From positions 1,282,684 through 1,346,683 of the forward strand of contig QANU01003176.1 in the NCBI GenBank assembly GCA_003254905.1: DNA of 64,000 nt, written 5' to 3'. Source of the DNA: Nissolia schottii (taxonomy: Eukaryota > Streptophyta > Magnoliopsida > Fabales > Fabaceae). The notes under the pieces were generated by a model. That model saw only the letters and a list, made by a program, of their open reading frames with translations, was not told the DNA's origin and did not search any database. Shown one piece after another: positions 46,891 through 59,800 of the stretch; within the stretch, counting starts at the first letter, position 1, and each line of letters starts with the position of its first letter. A program made the position numbers and the translations under genes.

Positions 46891-48043
46891 GATGTTTTGG
46901 TGTGAGTCAATATATTGGGAGACCCAAAGAAGGTGTTTATTTCTCCCTCACTTACATAATAAAAAGACTTTTGTGTAATTTTAGAATGTCATACTAAATA
47001 TGTTCCAGACTCAAATGTTAACGATACTTTAGCTTCTATCTTAGGAGAACCCACCACTTATAATTAAAATATCATTCATTATATTATATCTAACATATAT
47101 CTAGTGTAGTGCTTTTAAGACTGCATGAAAATTTCTCCTATCTCTATACGAAAGGAGATGAATTCCCAGCTAGAAAAAAGATGCTATTAGGTCAACTTGC
47201 TTGTTATTAAGCCCGAAAGTCCAAACAGATCAAAACAAATGAACATTCTCAAGATGTTGTGTAGTGTGTATTTCAACAAATAATACCAATAAAAAAAAAT
47301 ACTAACATACTTCTTAAGGTACAGAGAGTAAAAGAATCAAAAGTGAAATTTTAGAATTAAAAATATACATATTTAAAAATACTGATGTTTTAAATATTTA
47401 GAATACAAATATACATATATGAGACACTGTCAGTCTAGAATTTGGATTCTTTGGTTATTGTTATTAAATACATTTTGGCAGAGGCACAAGTGAAGAAGAC
47501 ACAAGGGAAATGAGCCTTCCCCAGATGAAACTGTGTAGGGTTGAAGGAAAATACTATTCAATCAAACTATTGGAATCTCCATATTTCCAACCTACCAATT
47601 TTAAGAATTCTCTTAACTTCAGTGAGATATAAAAAATACAAAAATTTCCTGTCTCCCTCTCTTGTCCCTAATACCAAACATAACTAAAGAAACAACCTCA
47701 ATTTGAATCCTAAAATAGATGTCGGTTTGAAAGGACAATATTACTACATTCAAGGGATTAGTCTCGCCCCTGATAATAGGGTTGTCGCCTTGGCGGGGAT
47801 TTACCCCGGTAGCACCAAAAAAATATAACACAGATTCACTTTTTCTAGCACCTCAAACAATTGTTTTGAACGTTTGAGGCATATGATTCCACTATTTAAC
47901 ATTTTGATACAGTAACAAACCTATCTACCTCAATGTTAAAGCCATTTCAAATTGCTTTTACAAAAGGAAGTCAAGGCATAGAGGCATGCATATCATGAGA
48001 ATGAACTCAAAAATCCTTGTAAGCTTCTTTGAGCAAACACTCA
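46891..48043. other. Intergenic region downstream of the thioredoxin-fold gene
   Basis: No gene. 47640-47690 resembles an end of the GGTTGYG MITE family. 47755-47820 (GGGATTAGTCTCGCCCCTGAT, GGCGGGGATTTACCCCGGTAGCACC) is a compact GC-rich repeat-like segment of unknown class. Confidence 0.4.
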
Positions 48044-51000
48044 CTAAAGAGCATAAGTTGCTTTTAGATACTCTACAATCTCTGCACTCTCATACATTTC
48101 TATCCCAGTGTTTGGATCTTCCAAAAAGGGTGCCTGTGAAGCAGCCATAACCATCAAAATTTACATTATTTCACTACAAAAGAATACTAAGTAAATCTTC
48201 AAATTTGTCTTTGGAGTTGTCAGTGTTAGTTAAGTTTGTCCTTAGATTATGAAAATTGTCATATTAGTTTCAAAGGTTTCCAAAAGCTGGTCAAATTAGT
48301 CCTTAGTAGAAGTGACTAATTTGAACAATATCGAAGGACTAACTTGACATGTTTTTGGCAACTCTAGGGACTAATATAATCATTTTCATAATCTGAAGAG
48401 GAACTTGACTGATACTGACAACTCCATGGACGAATTCGGAGGTTACTCAAAAAACACCATGTCATGAAGCTAGCAATGAAATAAATGTGTTTTTGTTGTG
48501 TAAACTTGAAAAACTCGCTATGATTAACTAATCAAGAGTACCTGGAAATGTCCAGTTTTATCGTATAGTATTTGTCGTTTCGGGCTACCTCGAGCACAAC
48601 TAAAATGAAAGCATTAAAAGTAAGTAACGTGGACAAACAATAATACACATAATACTCCCTCCGTTTCAATTTATCTGTCAATTTAAAGTTTCTTAGGCTT
48701 TCAATTTGTCTGTCCATCTTGAATAACAAGATGTTATTCATTTTTTTTCTCCCAATGATACCTTATTTATACTCAAAAATGTTCACTATTAGGTATTAAA
48801 ATTTAATTTAGTATCCATTATACATTGTCGTCCAATTAAATCATTCTATATGCATGACTTTAGCTTTTCAAGTAGTAGGAGACAATAAGGACTTTTACCT
48901 TACAAGCACGTGTGGCAGCTCCAACTCTACAAGTACTTCGCGTACAAGTTTGCAAAAAGGAGACCCCTGCATGAAACAAGTTACATCAAATTTGAAATTA
49001 TGTAGCAGCAGATAATGGCTACATCTTCATGCATATCAATCTATAATTTGCAATAGTGAACATTATTTTTTGGTAATAGAAGTCTTGAATTGATTAAGCA
49101 TTAGGAAGCATGGTTTGTTTGATGTGGACCAACCTCATATGCCCATAATTTAAGTGGCTTTGGTGGTAACTTTGCTGGAGTATAAGTTGTTCCCTGAAAA
49201 CAAAAAATTTGAGTAGTTATAATAGTATTCTTTGAATGATAAATTGAAATCTCAACAACTACAAATGAGATTCATGTATAGCAGTCTTGGTATATGCTAT
49301 TAATTTGAAATCTTGGTATTTGCTAGTAATTTCTTCCATTAGCCTTAGGGAAAGGGTTATTTTTCATTAAAAATAAGTTAAACACCCAACTTAGAAAAAG
49401 TCAAAAGGGCGGTTGAGTGACCAAGGCTCCCACTGGGTGAGGTCTAGGTGTAGATGTATTTACGCAGCCTTACCCTACTAATAGAGAGCTGTTTTTAGAA
49501 TTTTAACCCGTGACCTCCAAGTCAGAAGGGCAACAACCTTATGAGTAAACCTTTAAATTCGTTCTCAAAGTTGACAGTATCGGTAAAGTTCTTCCCCAAA
49601 CTATAGAAAGTACCAACTTCCTTCCTAAAATTGTCAAAAGTCGATCAGATTAATTCATCAACATCAGTCAAGTTAGTCCCTTTAAAGACTAATTTGATCG
49701 ATTTTTGACAACCTTGGGAATGAATTAGGTATTTTCTATAACTTTGGAATGAACTTGACCGATGCTGCCAATCTTGGAGACAAATTTGAAAGTTTCCTCC
49801 CAAATGTACCACTACATCAAGACTCACCATCAAGAAAAGTAAATAAGTAAACATAATTTTACCTTTCCAACACGACTAAGCATAGCAAGACCAGCGGTGA
49901 GTGTCTGCAGAAAAAGGATGGCCTTTAGATACTAACAAACAAGAATGATACAATTCAACTTTATGGCGAAAAACCACCGGTAGTAGAGTCGGGCTCTAAC
50001 CGTTAAAAATCCAAGTGACAAAGTTAAAGGAACGCTTCCATCGCCTACGGAACAGATAATGAATGGTCAACAAAACTCAACAATGAGATATTTTTCGGTA
50101 TAGCATGCAGAATTAGCATTTACCAAACCTTACAGGAAAAACTAATGCTCTTGAAAGAATGCAGTATTATAGTGCTTAAACTATGTTGCAAATTGCAATG
50201 TAGCAAGATAGTTTCTGATGTAAAGCGATCAAATACACAATTTCTGAAATGCATGGTGGCATATTGTTGTTAATAAATATGCAGTTATATTTATAATGAT
50301 TGAAATGCAATGGGAAAAAGATAACACTCATAACAGAACAGAAGCACACAAATCACAGAAAAGGGTAAATATGACGATACAAACCATATTTGCCAACCAA
50401 ATAGCGAATTATGTCATCAGATTCATACATCGAAACGCCTGTGTTAGGGTCAACCTGAAAACAAGAAAAAACAAGGAAAAAATGTTACTTCTCACTCAGA
50501 GAAATTGGTTAATCATCACAAGGCATAATAATGCAAGAGATATGAAGGATACATTACATACATAACTAGTAAGAAAAATATTGTATATGTGAGCATGTAT
50601 ATATATAAACAGCTTCCAATTTTCTTTACAATTAATAATTCAAACCTTCTTAACCAATTCAGAAGAGAATGGTGATGTTTAGTTTTTGGATTAGTTTCAC
50701 TAAAGTAGTTAGCATTAGTCGATTTTCTCCGCCCTCCTTTTCAAAATGTCTCGACAAACATAATAAGAAACTACTGACTTTTGTTTTGTTGTTTGTTAAC
50801 TTTTAAGTTTTAAGGAGTCGATCTTATTACCATGTAGGGAAACTGCTGTTTACCACCCATCTGAGAAACCTTGGGACGGAAATTCGGGCCGTTTCTTGGG
50901 CAAGGATAGAAAAGAACATCGAGGTCCAAAACAGCAACAATTTCTCTAACCTGTAACATGGTAGACACATTAGTCCACAACAAGAAAAGTTAATGTGAAC

Positions 51001-52910
51001 TCTTCGAAACTAAAATCCATACCTTCCGACAGAATGGACAGCTGCGCACGATCCATGTGACAGCGCATAATTAGATGAAGAAATAATATATGGAATTAGT
51101 TTTATTCATTGGAGTGGAAAGTAAAAAAGCCAAGAATCTAAAGATGCAATAAGCAAAACAGGAAGGTAAATCCAGCATTTTTGAAATGTTGACAGAGAAA
51201 TTTAAATTACCTCTCAAATTCATAGATCTCAATAGGCTTCTCCGGGCGAGGGCCTAATTTTGCTGTTTCTTTTACCTTGTAGCCTGAAAACAAAAACTAC
51301 TAAGGTTATCAAAAGGAAAAAGATTCAAACAAAAATGGTTAAAAATAAATATGCTGTTATAACTTGTATGAGATGAATATTTCGAGTATTATCATAAATT
51401 ATTCCAAACTGTATCGATGAAAATAAAAGGAATGTTCCATATATAGTACTGCTGAGATGCCATGAATCTTATATAAGATTTTTAAATATTCAGCATTTTC
51501 ACAGCACCAAGTGATAAGAAGATGCATCCCTGCGCCATCTTAAGAGATAAAGAGTTATTTCTTTGGAACCTTTTCATACGAGCAGAACGTGAATATTTGC
51601 AGAAAATTTTCTTGAAAAATGTTATCTAAAGGAAAACTAGTGATCCAGAACCATTGGCAATTTGGCATACAACTTTTTACGTTTCCACTTTGCAATTCAC
51701 AGCAAGTCAACCAAATAAATTCACTGCTATTTGACAATAGGCCTTATTAAAAGCTAGTATGCAGTGATGAGCGTCGACTGTAAGAGAATGAGGGAGCTAC
51801 CAGAAACTTCCAGAGCATATTGGTTTGGAGAAATTTCATCCTTAGAAACAAATGAAAAAGAATACCTGAAACAGCGCAACAGAAACACAAATTTTTCAGA
51901 ATTTCTGCCAATATTTTGATGTTACACATAACAAAGTCCATTTAGAACATCAATAATCAAGTCAACAAATATGGTAGGTTGGCTTTTGGATACTGTTTTT
52001 ATATAGAGGGAGTATAAATTACTCAGTCATAAAATCATATGAAGCATTCATGCATTCAGCAGAATCCTATTACAATCAACAGAGGAAAATTCAAACACAA
52101 AAATATTACTTTATATGATTTTCTAGTTTCTTTGAATACAAGTTGACAGCTCCACAAAACCATAATAAATTCAAAATTTTGGCCAGTTTCAAGATATATA
52201 TGTTCACTTATAATGCAGTACTTTTGGAAAGTGAAACTACTTTCAAAAGATTATACCAGCTTTTAAGACCCAGGTCTCCTATTTTAATTTGCAAACTTGA
52301 ATCATGTAATGATGTATACGCTGACACCAATTTGGCGACTTAGCATTATGAACATAACATCTAATAAAATCATCATTCATGGCGAGCCAATTACGACCCT
52401 GGTTTCTGAAATGGCCTTAAACGTGTTCTACGCCCAAGTAGTGTAAAAACAGCAGCATGATCCTTCTAGCAGAAGAATCACATGACCAATCAGGCAAGGC
52501 AAGACCCCTCTAGCAACTAGCAACTAGCAAAAGCATTTTCAAAATCAATTTTTTTTTTTTTATGAAAAATTTTAGCTGACATCTTCTCTTTCAAATGAAC
52601 CTGTGTGCTGGCTGCATTAGTACATGAAATAGAAAAAAGAGGGGAAAATTGGTAACCCATTAACGAAGACTCCAGTGGCAAATCGAAGGAGCAAAGGAAG
52701 AATGGCTCCGAAGACCTCGCCGGCCTTGTCAGGCCTCACACCGAAGCGTTTGGGCTCAGGGGGCTTGAAATTCGGTGGTGGAGCAATTGTTACCGACGAA
52801 GATGATGATGTTGTTTCTGACGACTTGGCTCTGACGCAAGAGCTTCTCCTCCTTGGCAGTGAAACCAGACCACAAAGTGAGGATTGGGAGAGGCTCAGAG
52901 CCATTGCCAT
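48044..52910 (-). CDS. Plastid thioredoxin-fold protein with two GST-N/glutaredoxin-like modules (12 exons)
   Basis: Minus-strand exons: 52657-52910, 51801-51865, 51211-51283, 51023-51041 (a 19-base microexon), 50831-50950, 50385-50454, 50001-50044, 49863-49904, 49134-49193, 48899-48966, 48542-48599 and 48044-48133. All phases agree, giving 320 residues. The N-terminus is Ser/Arg-rich like a plastid transit peptide. Module 1 has IEIYEFESCPFCRKV (CPFC at 132-135), YPCPRNGPNFRPKV and a YMVDPNTGVSMYESDDIIRYL block. Module 2 repeats the pattern with WAYEGSPFCKLVREVL (single Cys254) and DPNTGIEMYESAEIVEYL. This duplication matches At5g03880. A redox or glutathione role is inferred from the fold; the substrate is unknown. 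In Arabidopsis this gene lies close to ABCB29. Introns carry two fold-back MITEs and an Au-type SINE. Confidence 0.92.
48190..48449. mobile_element. Fold-back MITE in last intron of the thioredoxin-fold gene (family F, copy 2)
   Basis: It begins GTAAATCTTCAAATTTGTC and ends GACGAATTCGGAGGTTACTC, with internal inverted halves meeting near 48300. It shares GTCAGTGTTAGTTAAGTTTG / GGAACTTGACTGATACTGAC and GGACTAACTTGACA phrasing with the copies at 13365 and 49544. Confidence 0.75.
49395..49545 (-). mobile_element. Au-like SINE in an intron of the thioredoxin-fold gene
   Basis: Read on the minus strand it has GGTTGTTGCCCTTCTGACTT, GGAGGTCACGGGTT (a B-box-like tRNA-derived promoter), AACAGCTCTCTATTAG, GGGTAAGGCTGCGTAAATAC and CACCCAGTGGGAGCCTTGG. 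These are the ordered hallmark phrases of the plant Au SINE family. It is degraded (GGGTTAAAATT instead of GGGTTCGAATC). It lies directly beside fold-back copy 3. Confidence 0.75.
49544..49800. mobile_element. Fold-back MITE in an intron of the thioredoxin-fold gene (family F, copy 3)
   Basis: The ends GTAAACCTTTAAATTCG and CAAATTTGAAAGTTTCCTC are inverted. The centre, GTCAAGTTAGTCCCTTTAAAGACTAATTTG, marks the palindrome axis near 49680. Same family as 13365-13600 and 48190-48449. Confidence 0.75.
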
Positions 52911-54062
52911 TTTTTGTTTGAGAGAGAGAAAGGGACAATCGCAGGTTCCTTAAAGATAGCAGCACTGTTGTTGTTGTTGGACTCTCTGGAGTTTCTGGTT
53001 GCCTTAAATATCTTTTTTGGAGGGATCTGTGAATAATCCCAACCATATCGGAATTGGTAATTATCTCACTTCCTTTCTCTTTAAGCATTTTGATCTCGAT
53101 TAACATCTTGAAATTTCAACCATGTTTTGAGTTTAAAAATGTTACTCAAATTAGATCATTTTATGATTTAAATTACGTTTTAATTTCATATATTATGTTT
53201 ATATTTTGTTCCTCTAATCTTACTAAAAATCTCAATTTTTACGGATTACTTGCTATTTCGGTATGAACACACTTTACCCAAGAAAAACAAAAAATTCATG
53301 TACAACGGTTTTGTCATTTCACCCTTTGTCTTTTGGCCTTTAGCCTCACGTGACAAACGTTTTTTTCCCCCTTTTTTTTTCTCTAAGTAAATGATTTCAA
53401 TCATTAATAATTAATTAATTTATCAACACAAGGTTGGTTGAATAATAGACAAATTTGTCATCTTCTCAAGTTTTAAACTTAAAGAGAGAATAATTTTAGA
53501 GACAAATTCGTCGCCAAGTTATGGAAAACAAATACTTAAATAGGGTTTTTCTCAGTAAGTATGATTTCTATCCTAAATTAAGTCACAAATATAAGTTAAG
53601 TATCTAACTCATAAATGAAATAAATAAATTATGTTTCTAACTAATAAATAAAAATAAACAAAATATGCACAAGATATACGGATTTATTCATGATTATTGA
53701 TATCTCAACAAGAACATTTTAACCATCACTGTGAAACAATTTTCCATAATGTTGAAGAAACATAAACATAAAATCTGGTATATTTGGAAAACTATAATAT
53801 AGGATACATCTAAACAGAATGCTATCATACATTAATTCTTTGATTGCTCCTTTTTATTTCACTTTTTACGCATCTAATTTGGACTCAGTACTTTGTTCAC
53901 CTCCGTATACAACTTGGTTGATTCTCTCCTCAACTATTCACTTTCATGGCATGGAAATTCGAATGATCCTTGCAAATGAAGTTAATGTTGGACGGTGGAA
54001 TTCGACGGTGGGCGGCAAGTCATTAAAATTTGGACAGTGCACGTAAAAAATGTGGTTTTTTT
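52911..54062. other. Promoter side of the thioredoxin-fold gene and spacer
   Basis: 5' flank of the minus-strand gene. No further gene seen; small open frames here are AT-rich chance frames. Confidence 0.4.
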
Positions 54063-54389
54063 AGGTAAGCTGCAACAGTCTAAAAAATAATTATGTAAAA
54101 AGACCAAGATGTTCTTTATCGTGCGCTCAGGGGGACAAATCTATCGATATGCACTTTGCCGAGCCCAAATGGCTTGGACACATGCACACGAGTCCAACTC
54201 CTTTCTCAAGTCCTTTTACCAATACAACAACTACTAAAGTATATAAACACTTAAAAGGTTTGTTAGCTAATCAATGTGGGATTAGAACTACCCATATGAG
54301 TGCTCTAGAGATTATGAGTGCTCTAGAGATTAGCCAAATCTCATGCAAGCAGCCCCACTTGACACTCATATAGGTGATTCCATCAAGTA

Positions 54390-55432
54390 CATGCTGCACT
54401 TCATGCACTACCCATAAGGGCTATGGAGATCATTAAGAGCTCTTATACTCATCCTCCCAAAATGCAGCACAACACTTATATCTCAGGAATGGTCTACAAG
54501 ATAAATTAATTATTGTTGGCAGGTCAATATGAATAACTTGTTTTTACCTATATGAACCTTCTTCATGGGATCTCCAATCATAAAGATTGGGTTACCATTA
54601 TTCACTGATTACAAATTGGCTCAAGTCTCATTCCCCTCGATGTATCATTGATCAATTTTAACCCAAGGGTTAAGTCAAAGGATCGGCCAAATTTACCTCT
54701 GACTTCACATAATTAATGGAGATTATTCCATCTTTTAGCAGTTGCTTTACCACATTGTGTCTTAGTCGAACATGTCGACTCTTTCCATTATAAGCTTTGT
54801 TCTTTGCCATAGCTATTGCGGATTGATTATCACAATGTAAGGACACTAAAGGAGTGGGTTTCATTCCCAAAGGAATATTCGTTAAGAAGTTTCTCAACCA
54901 CTCAACTTCACTTCCAACCAACTCCAGAGCCACAAACTCTGATTCCATAGTTGATTTAGCAATAATAGATTGCTTGATAGATTTCCAAGGTACAACACCT
55001 CCACCAAGTGTGAATATATAACCACTAGTGAATTTCATCTCGTCCGAGTCCGAGATCCAATTAGCATCACTGTATCCTTTAAGTACAACGGGAAATCCAC
55101 TATATTTGATACCATAATTCCTAGTACCTCTCAAATATTTCATCACTCTTACGAATGCTTCCCAATGATCATTACTAGGGCTCTGAGTATACCGGCTCAA
55201 TCTGCTAACAACATAGGTTATATATGGTCGAGAAAAATTCATCAGATGTAGCAAGCTCCCAATGATTTGAGCATATTCAGATTGAGAAATAGGATCTCCC
55301 TTATTTTTCTTTAATTGAGTGTTAGAGTCATAAGGAGTACTCAACGGTTTAATGTCGTAGTAACCAAACTTTCTAAGAAGTTTCTCAACATAATGTTCTT
55401 GTGATAGTATAATGTTATCACCTTTCCTTAAT
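54390..55432 (-). pseudogene. Ty1/copia fragment: end of reverse transcriptase and RNase H
   Basis: The minus-strand frame starts inside the RT domain (about 55432, [19 protein letters not shown]) and passes [17 protein letters not shown] and the RNase H motifs ([63 protein letters not shown]). It ends near LADPLT at about 54670, followed by typical copia 3' sequence. About 255 codons are open without a stop, but gag, protease, integrase and most of RT are missing. Left of the fragment the sequence changes abruptly to the TGA-derived intron. It cannot be autonomous. Confidence 0.85.
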
Positions 55433-55522
55433 GATTTTAACTTCCAATATTACACTTGCTTCTCCCAATAGGGAGTTCTCATTTGCAAAAAAAGAATAGG
55501 CATAAATTTGGCAAATTTGCAC

Positions 55523-55687
55523 CTGATTATCTAACTTAATGTCCTCCTCATCAATTAAGAATGTGGATGCACTTAAATTATTGCCATTACTTCTGAGATT
55601 CTCTTCCCACACAGCAGTCATTTGGTGGATTGGATCATATACTCCCATCCTTCTTGAGGAAACAAATTGTGAGGAAGGTGAATTCAT
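55523..55687 (-). pseudogene. Captured first coding exon of a TGA-type bZIP transcription factor
   Basis: The minus-strand frame from the ATG at 55687 encodes 55 residues (MNSPSSQFVSSRRMGVYDPI, then HQMTAVWEE and KLDNQ). This matches the N-terminal exon of TGA1/TGA4-like bZIP proteins, and it ends exactly at a GT donor (CAG|GTGCAA), as in those genes. About 90 bases of following intron-like DNA (to about 55433) and about 200-300 bases upstream of the ATG are also present, so the copy was made from DNA, not mRNA. The bZIP and DOG1 domains are absent, so it cannot encode a working factor. It is joined to the copia fragment, which lies downstream on the minus strand (lower coordinates). Confidence 0.75.
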
Positions 55688-56830
55688 GCTCTATGGACTG
55701 CTAAGAGCAGAAGAATGAAGAAGTCGTCTCCAAGGCTCCCTTCAAGTATGCGACAACAACCAATCAAGAAGCAGGATAAAATGCAAGCAGGGAACGAGTG
55801 CACACTAAGAGATACTACTCTTTCATATAAACAGTTTGATCACCACTTGAATATCGCTTAAATGTGCACAATTTTTGTGTTTGGCAGGGGCAAAACCAGA
55901 AGAGAAAAAACAGTTTATAACTTTCAAACTATTGCAACACTCAAGTTCATCACAGTTTTATTTTTTTTGGTAAAAGGGCACATATTAGTATAAAATATTC
56001 CAGTTCCACATTGGTTAGATCACAAACATTTTAAGTGTTTATATACATCTAGTAATTATTGTATTGATAAAAAGAGTTGAGAAATGAGTTAGGCTCGCGC
56101 ACATGAGTCCAAGCCATTTGGGCTCTTCGAAGTGCAAATCGATGGATTCTCCCCCCGCGCACGATAAATAGCATTCCGGTCTTTTTGCAACTTACCTGCA
56201 TGCGTTGAATTCTTTGGCTACCGTGTAGCAACATAACACACATATGAATAGTTACTTAGATTTTAACTAACCAAATTAAAATATTTACTAATATTATTTT
56301 GTACGCAATTCGCCACCACAGTTGGCGAATCTCAATCCTATCATGCCACGTCAGCCAAACCGTAGTAGTTTTGTAATATGTTTTCAGATAATGATATTTC
56401 GGTAATATGTTTCTGTTAAAGGGGTAATACAGCAAAAAAGTCTTAACAAAACATAAAACACTTTTTTAACCATGACACAGTTACATATAAAACGTACAGT
56501 ACATCAAATCCTACTCCGAATCTGAAACTGTAGACAATTTGTTAAGAAATTTCTAATCTGTTGCTAAATTTCAAAGAACACATACCAATTCGATGGTAAA
56601 TAAACTTCTACATGCATTGTCTTACATGTACATCATAAAGATGCAAATAAGTATAGCGACAGATACCTTATATAATCACACATCAAAATAATCTCAGAAG
56701 TAAGGATTGAGGAAACATCGAGGATCATAAGAAGATTAATAGGAGAAAACACCAAATACAGGGCTACCCACTTGAGGAAACAATTTGAAGTCCTAGCTCA
56801 TAAACTCAACAAGTCTCAATCATATCAATA

Positions 56831-59800
56831 TTAAACTATGGAGGCCAGTTGCTGGGTATGCCAAGCTACAACATCTTTATAAGCCATGTTCCCTCCAAAA
56901 ATATCCAAAGCACTGCCCACAGTAACATCCACGCGCTCCATCCCCGCCATTTTTATCCTCTCTAAGTCGGCCATTACAGTCACACCACCAGCATAAGTAA
57001 CTGGAATCTGACATAAATAAAGTGTATCAAAACATACGAACCACAAAGAGGAACATGATGGATATCTAATTTAAAACATAACTTTTTAATGAGGCTCTTT
57101 CCACACGTGTGTGCCTGTGTAAAGAGGTAATTCACATAATACATATCTCAAATACTTGCATAAGGTTTTTTCCCTGGAATCCTTCAGTTATTATATTCAC
57201 AGGCAATTTGAAATTTTCGATTTTGATGCAACATTAACAGGCAAAGATAAAATCAAGGTAGCTTAAAGACAGTTACCAACCGGTGAATGCTTGCCAAGCA
57301 AAGCCACAAGCTCTTCATCAATTCCCAACCTACAACGAGCAAACATGTGTAACGTCAGAGGTATTTCAATGCATGACATGGAATTCTGTTTTTCTCATTT
57401 GTCATTTAAATTTTGTTGATCTTGAACAAACAAACTGCTAGGTTATTCATGACACAGAATTTGTACTCTCCTAACTAATTCTAGTTACAGAATCTGTCTC
57501 TAAATGTTGTTATCTTAAGATGTTGACAATGGAGACTTACTTTTTCCCTTCAACATCAACACCGTGAACCAGAAACTCATCAGCAAAGTTGGCAAGAAAT
57601 TGCATTACTTCAGCATCAAGCGACACATCACTGAACTTCTGCCATCTATCAGTGACAATTGCATATTTACCTTCCTAAACAATGGAAACCATACATGCAA
57701 AATATTCAAGTGTTAGGACCAGATAGCATCATATAATTGTTTTGACTAATGACGTGTATCAAATAATCATTATATGAAACTATTTCTTAACTATGGATCA
57801 CTTTCAATGCCTCAGATTTGGGATTTCTCTTTAGCATTTTAATACTTGAAGGCAACTATTAAAAATTTTTTTTAAATACTCAACATTTCTTCCTGTATAA
57901 CCTCTTCTAGGACAATTTGCCTTCTAATAAAAAAATTCATCCGTACCTTCTTTCTGCAACTAAGATCCAACACAAGCCTCTCTTTTCCAACAATTCGAAC
58001 AAGGTCTTTTAGCCTTCCAAGATCCATTTGTCCATTGTTGAATACATACTGTAAAGACAAAAATAAAACATACAATATGTCAAAATAACTTTCCATTAAG
58101 AAATGCCACATCATTGGTATTCCTCAATAATATAATCATTCTTGCAAACTAATGTACTTTCCTGGCCACTTGACAAACATGTTGGTCTTTTCCGTGTTTC
58201 CATTTTCAAAGTCAAAACCAAAAAAAGAAAAACTACACATCAAAATGAAAGTGAAATTGTTCTTGATTTCAGACCAAGCAAATTAATGGAAATGTATTTC
58301 AAAGTGGTTTTCAAGAAGAAAAGCCCTATATCTATAAGCGATTAGTGAGACTTGTTTCCTCAATGGACGGGTGTCGATGTCAATTAACAACTTGAACAAC
58401 GCAAAGAAGGGGTAAAAGAGATATAACTTACAGATGTGACAATGACATGGCTTGCTCCTTCCTCAATGTAATTCAAACAATTTTCAGAATTTATTCCCCC
58501 TCCAACTTGCAAGCAGCCTAAATTTTACCAGTCCTCCACAGTAAGTTCAGCAGAGGAAAAATCTGTAAGTTTTAAACATATCATCAACCATAAAGCACAA
58601 AGGGGACACAAACACAAGTGGAAGGCAGCCATTCACGCAACATTCTCCCTTTGTTTAAAAGAAAAGGAGACAGATATTTTCCCATGCTAAAGTTGATATA
58701 TAAAGGCATAGAATCAAGGCAGAGCATAAACACTTTAAAGGCTAATCCCATACCAATTTTTAAGTCAAGAGATGGTCCATGTAGAAGAAAACAGACATCC
58801 AACTAACAATTGCAAAAACAAACGAAAAAAGATATGCAATTGGACATTGGTCATATAATTCATATCCTCTATTTAACCGTGGTTCAGTAGCTTTTTTCTT
58901 TCTTTTAACTTTAAATTGATCCATAGTCACTCTAAAATTTTTGCAGTGAAGGGAAACAAGATATTGTTGTAGTAAGTATTAGCAAACACTTTTTTCACTT
59001 GTTGACATCATATTCTACAACTAATAAGATGCGAACATTGAACACAAACGGCACTAATAAGTGGTAGCATCTAGAAAAGCAAAACAAATTAAGAAAGCGT
59101 AAACATACCGGGATAAGCATGCAATGCTTCAAGTGCAGCAGCTTTGCTCAAAGGATCTGCACCAAGCATGATCACATGGCCACCGGTAAGTCCATCCTGT
59201 TTGTAAATACTAGCATACTCAGCTGCTGACTTATCAGATTCAAAATTGGTCACCGGATTCAATCCATCCTCCTTCAAATCCTGAAGGGTTGACCCAACAA
59301 TTTGTTTCACTTTCCCCTGCCACAAACATAAAGAAATCACATGAAACCCAGCAGCAAATAGCATCTCCCAGAAAAAAAGATCACATAAAAACAGCCCCTT
59401 TATCATTTCACATGGTTCTGACTTCTGAATACTATTATGGTTCCGAATTGTTAAGCAATAGAACCAAAAACCAAAACAATCTTCATTAAAAGTTCAATAT
59501 AGCAGGAAAAAGGAAATTTTTAACAAAAGGGGAAGGAAAAAGAAAAAATTGAGGAAGCGAAATGGGTGGTGTGAATCACACAATCGCCAACATTATGTAG
59601 CAACCCCTAGAAAGCACAATCACATAAAAACAGATCCTTTTATCATTTCACACGCTACTAAACACTATCATGGCCACAATTTCCAAGCAATAGAATCAAA
59701 AGCCACAACATCCATCACCAGAACTTCAATATAGGGATTAAAAAAAGAGACTATTTTTAACAAAAGGAGATGGAAAAATGTTGAGAAAGTAAAAGGGGTG

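Larger units (their letters stand above)
54063..56198. mobile_element. Composite element: inverted arms enclosing a copia fragment and a TGA-bZIP exon copy
   Basis: The left arm (54063-54293) and right arm (55998-56198) are inverted copies. AGGTAAGCTGCAA pairs with TTGCAACTTACCT, GAGCCCAAATGGCTTGGACA with GTCCAAGCCATTTGGGCTC, and TATATAAACACTTAAAA with TTTTAAGTGTTTATATA. Between them lie a copia 3' region (about 54390-55432, minus) and a captured TGA-type first exon (55523-55687, minus). The arms could be the long TIRs of a Pack-MULE-like element or two LTRs in opposite orientation. I could not identify target duplications. Confidence 0.6.
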
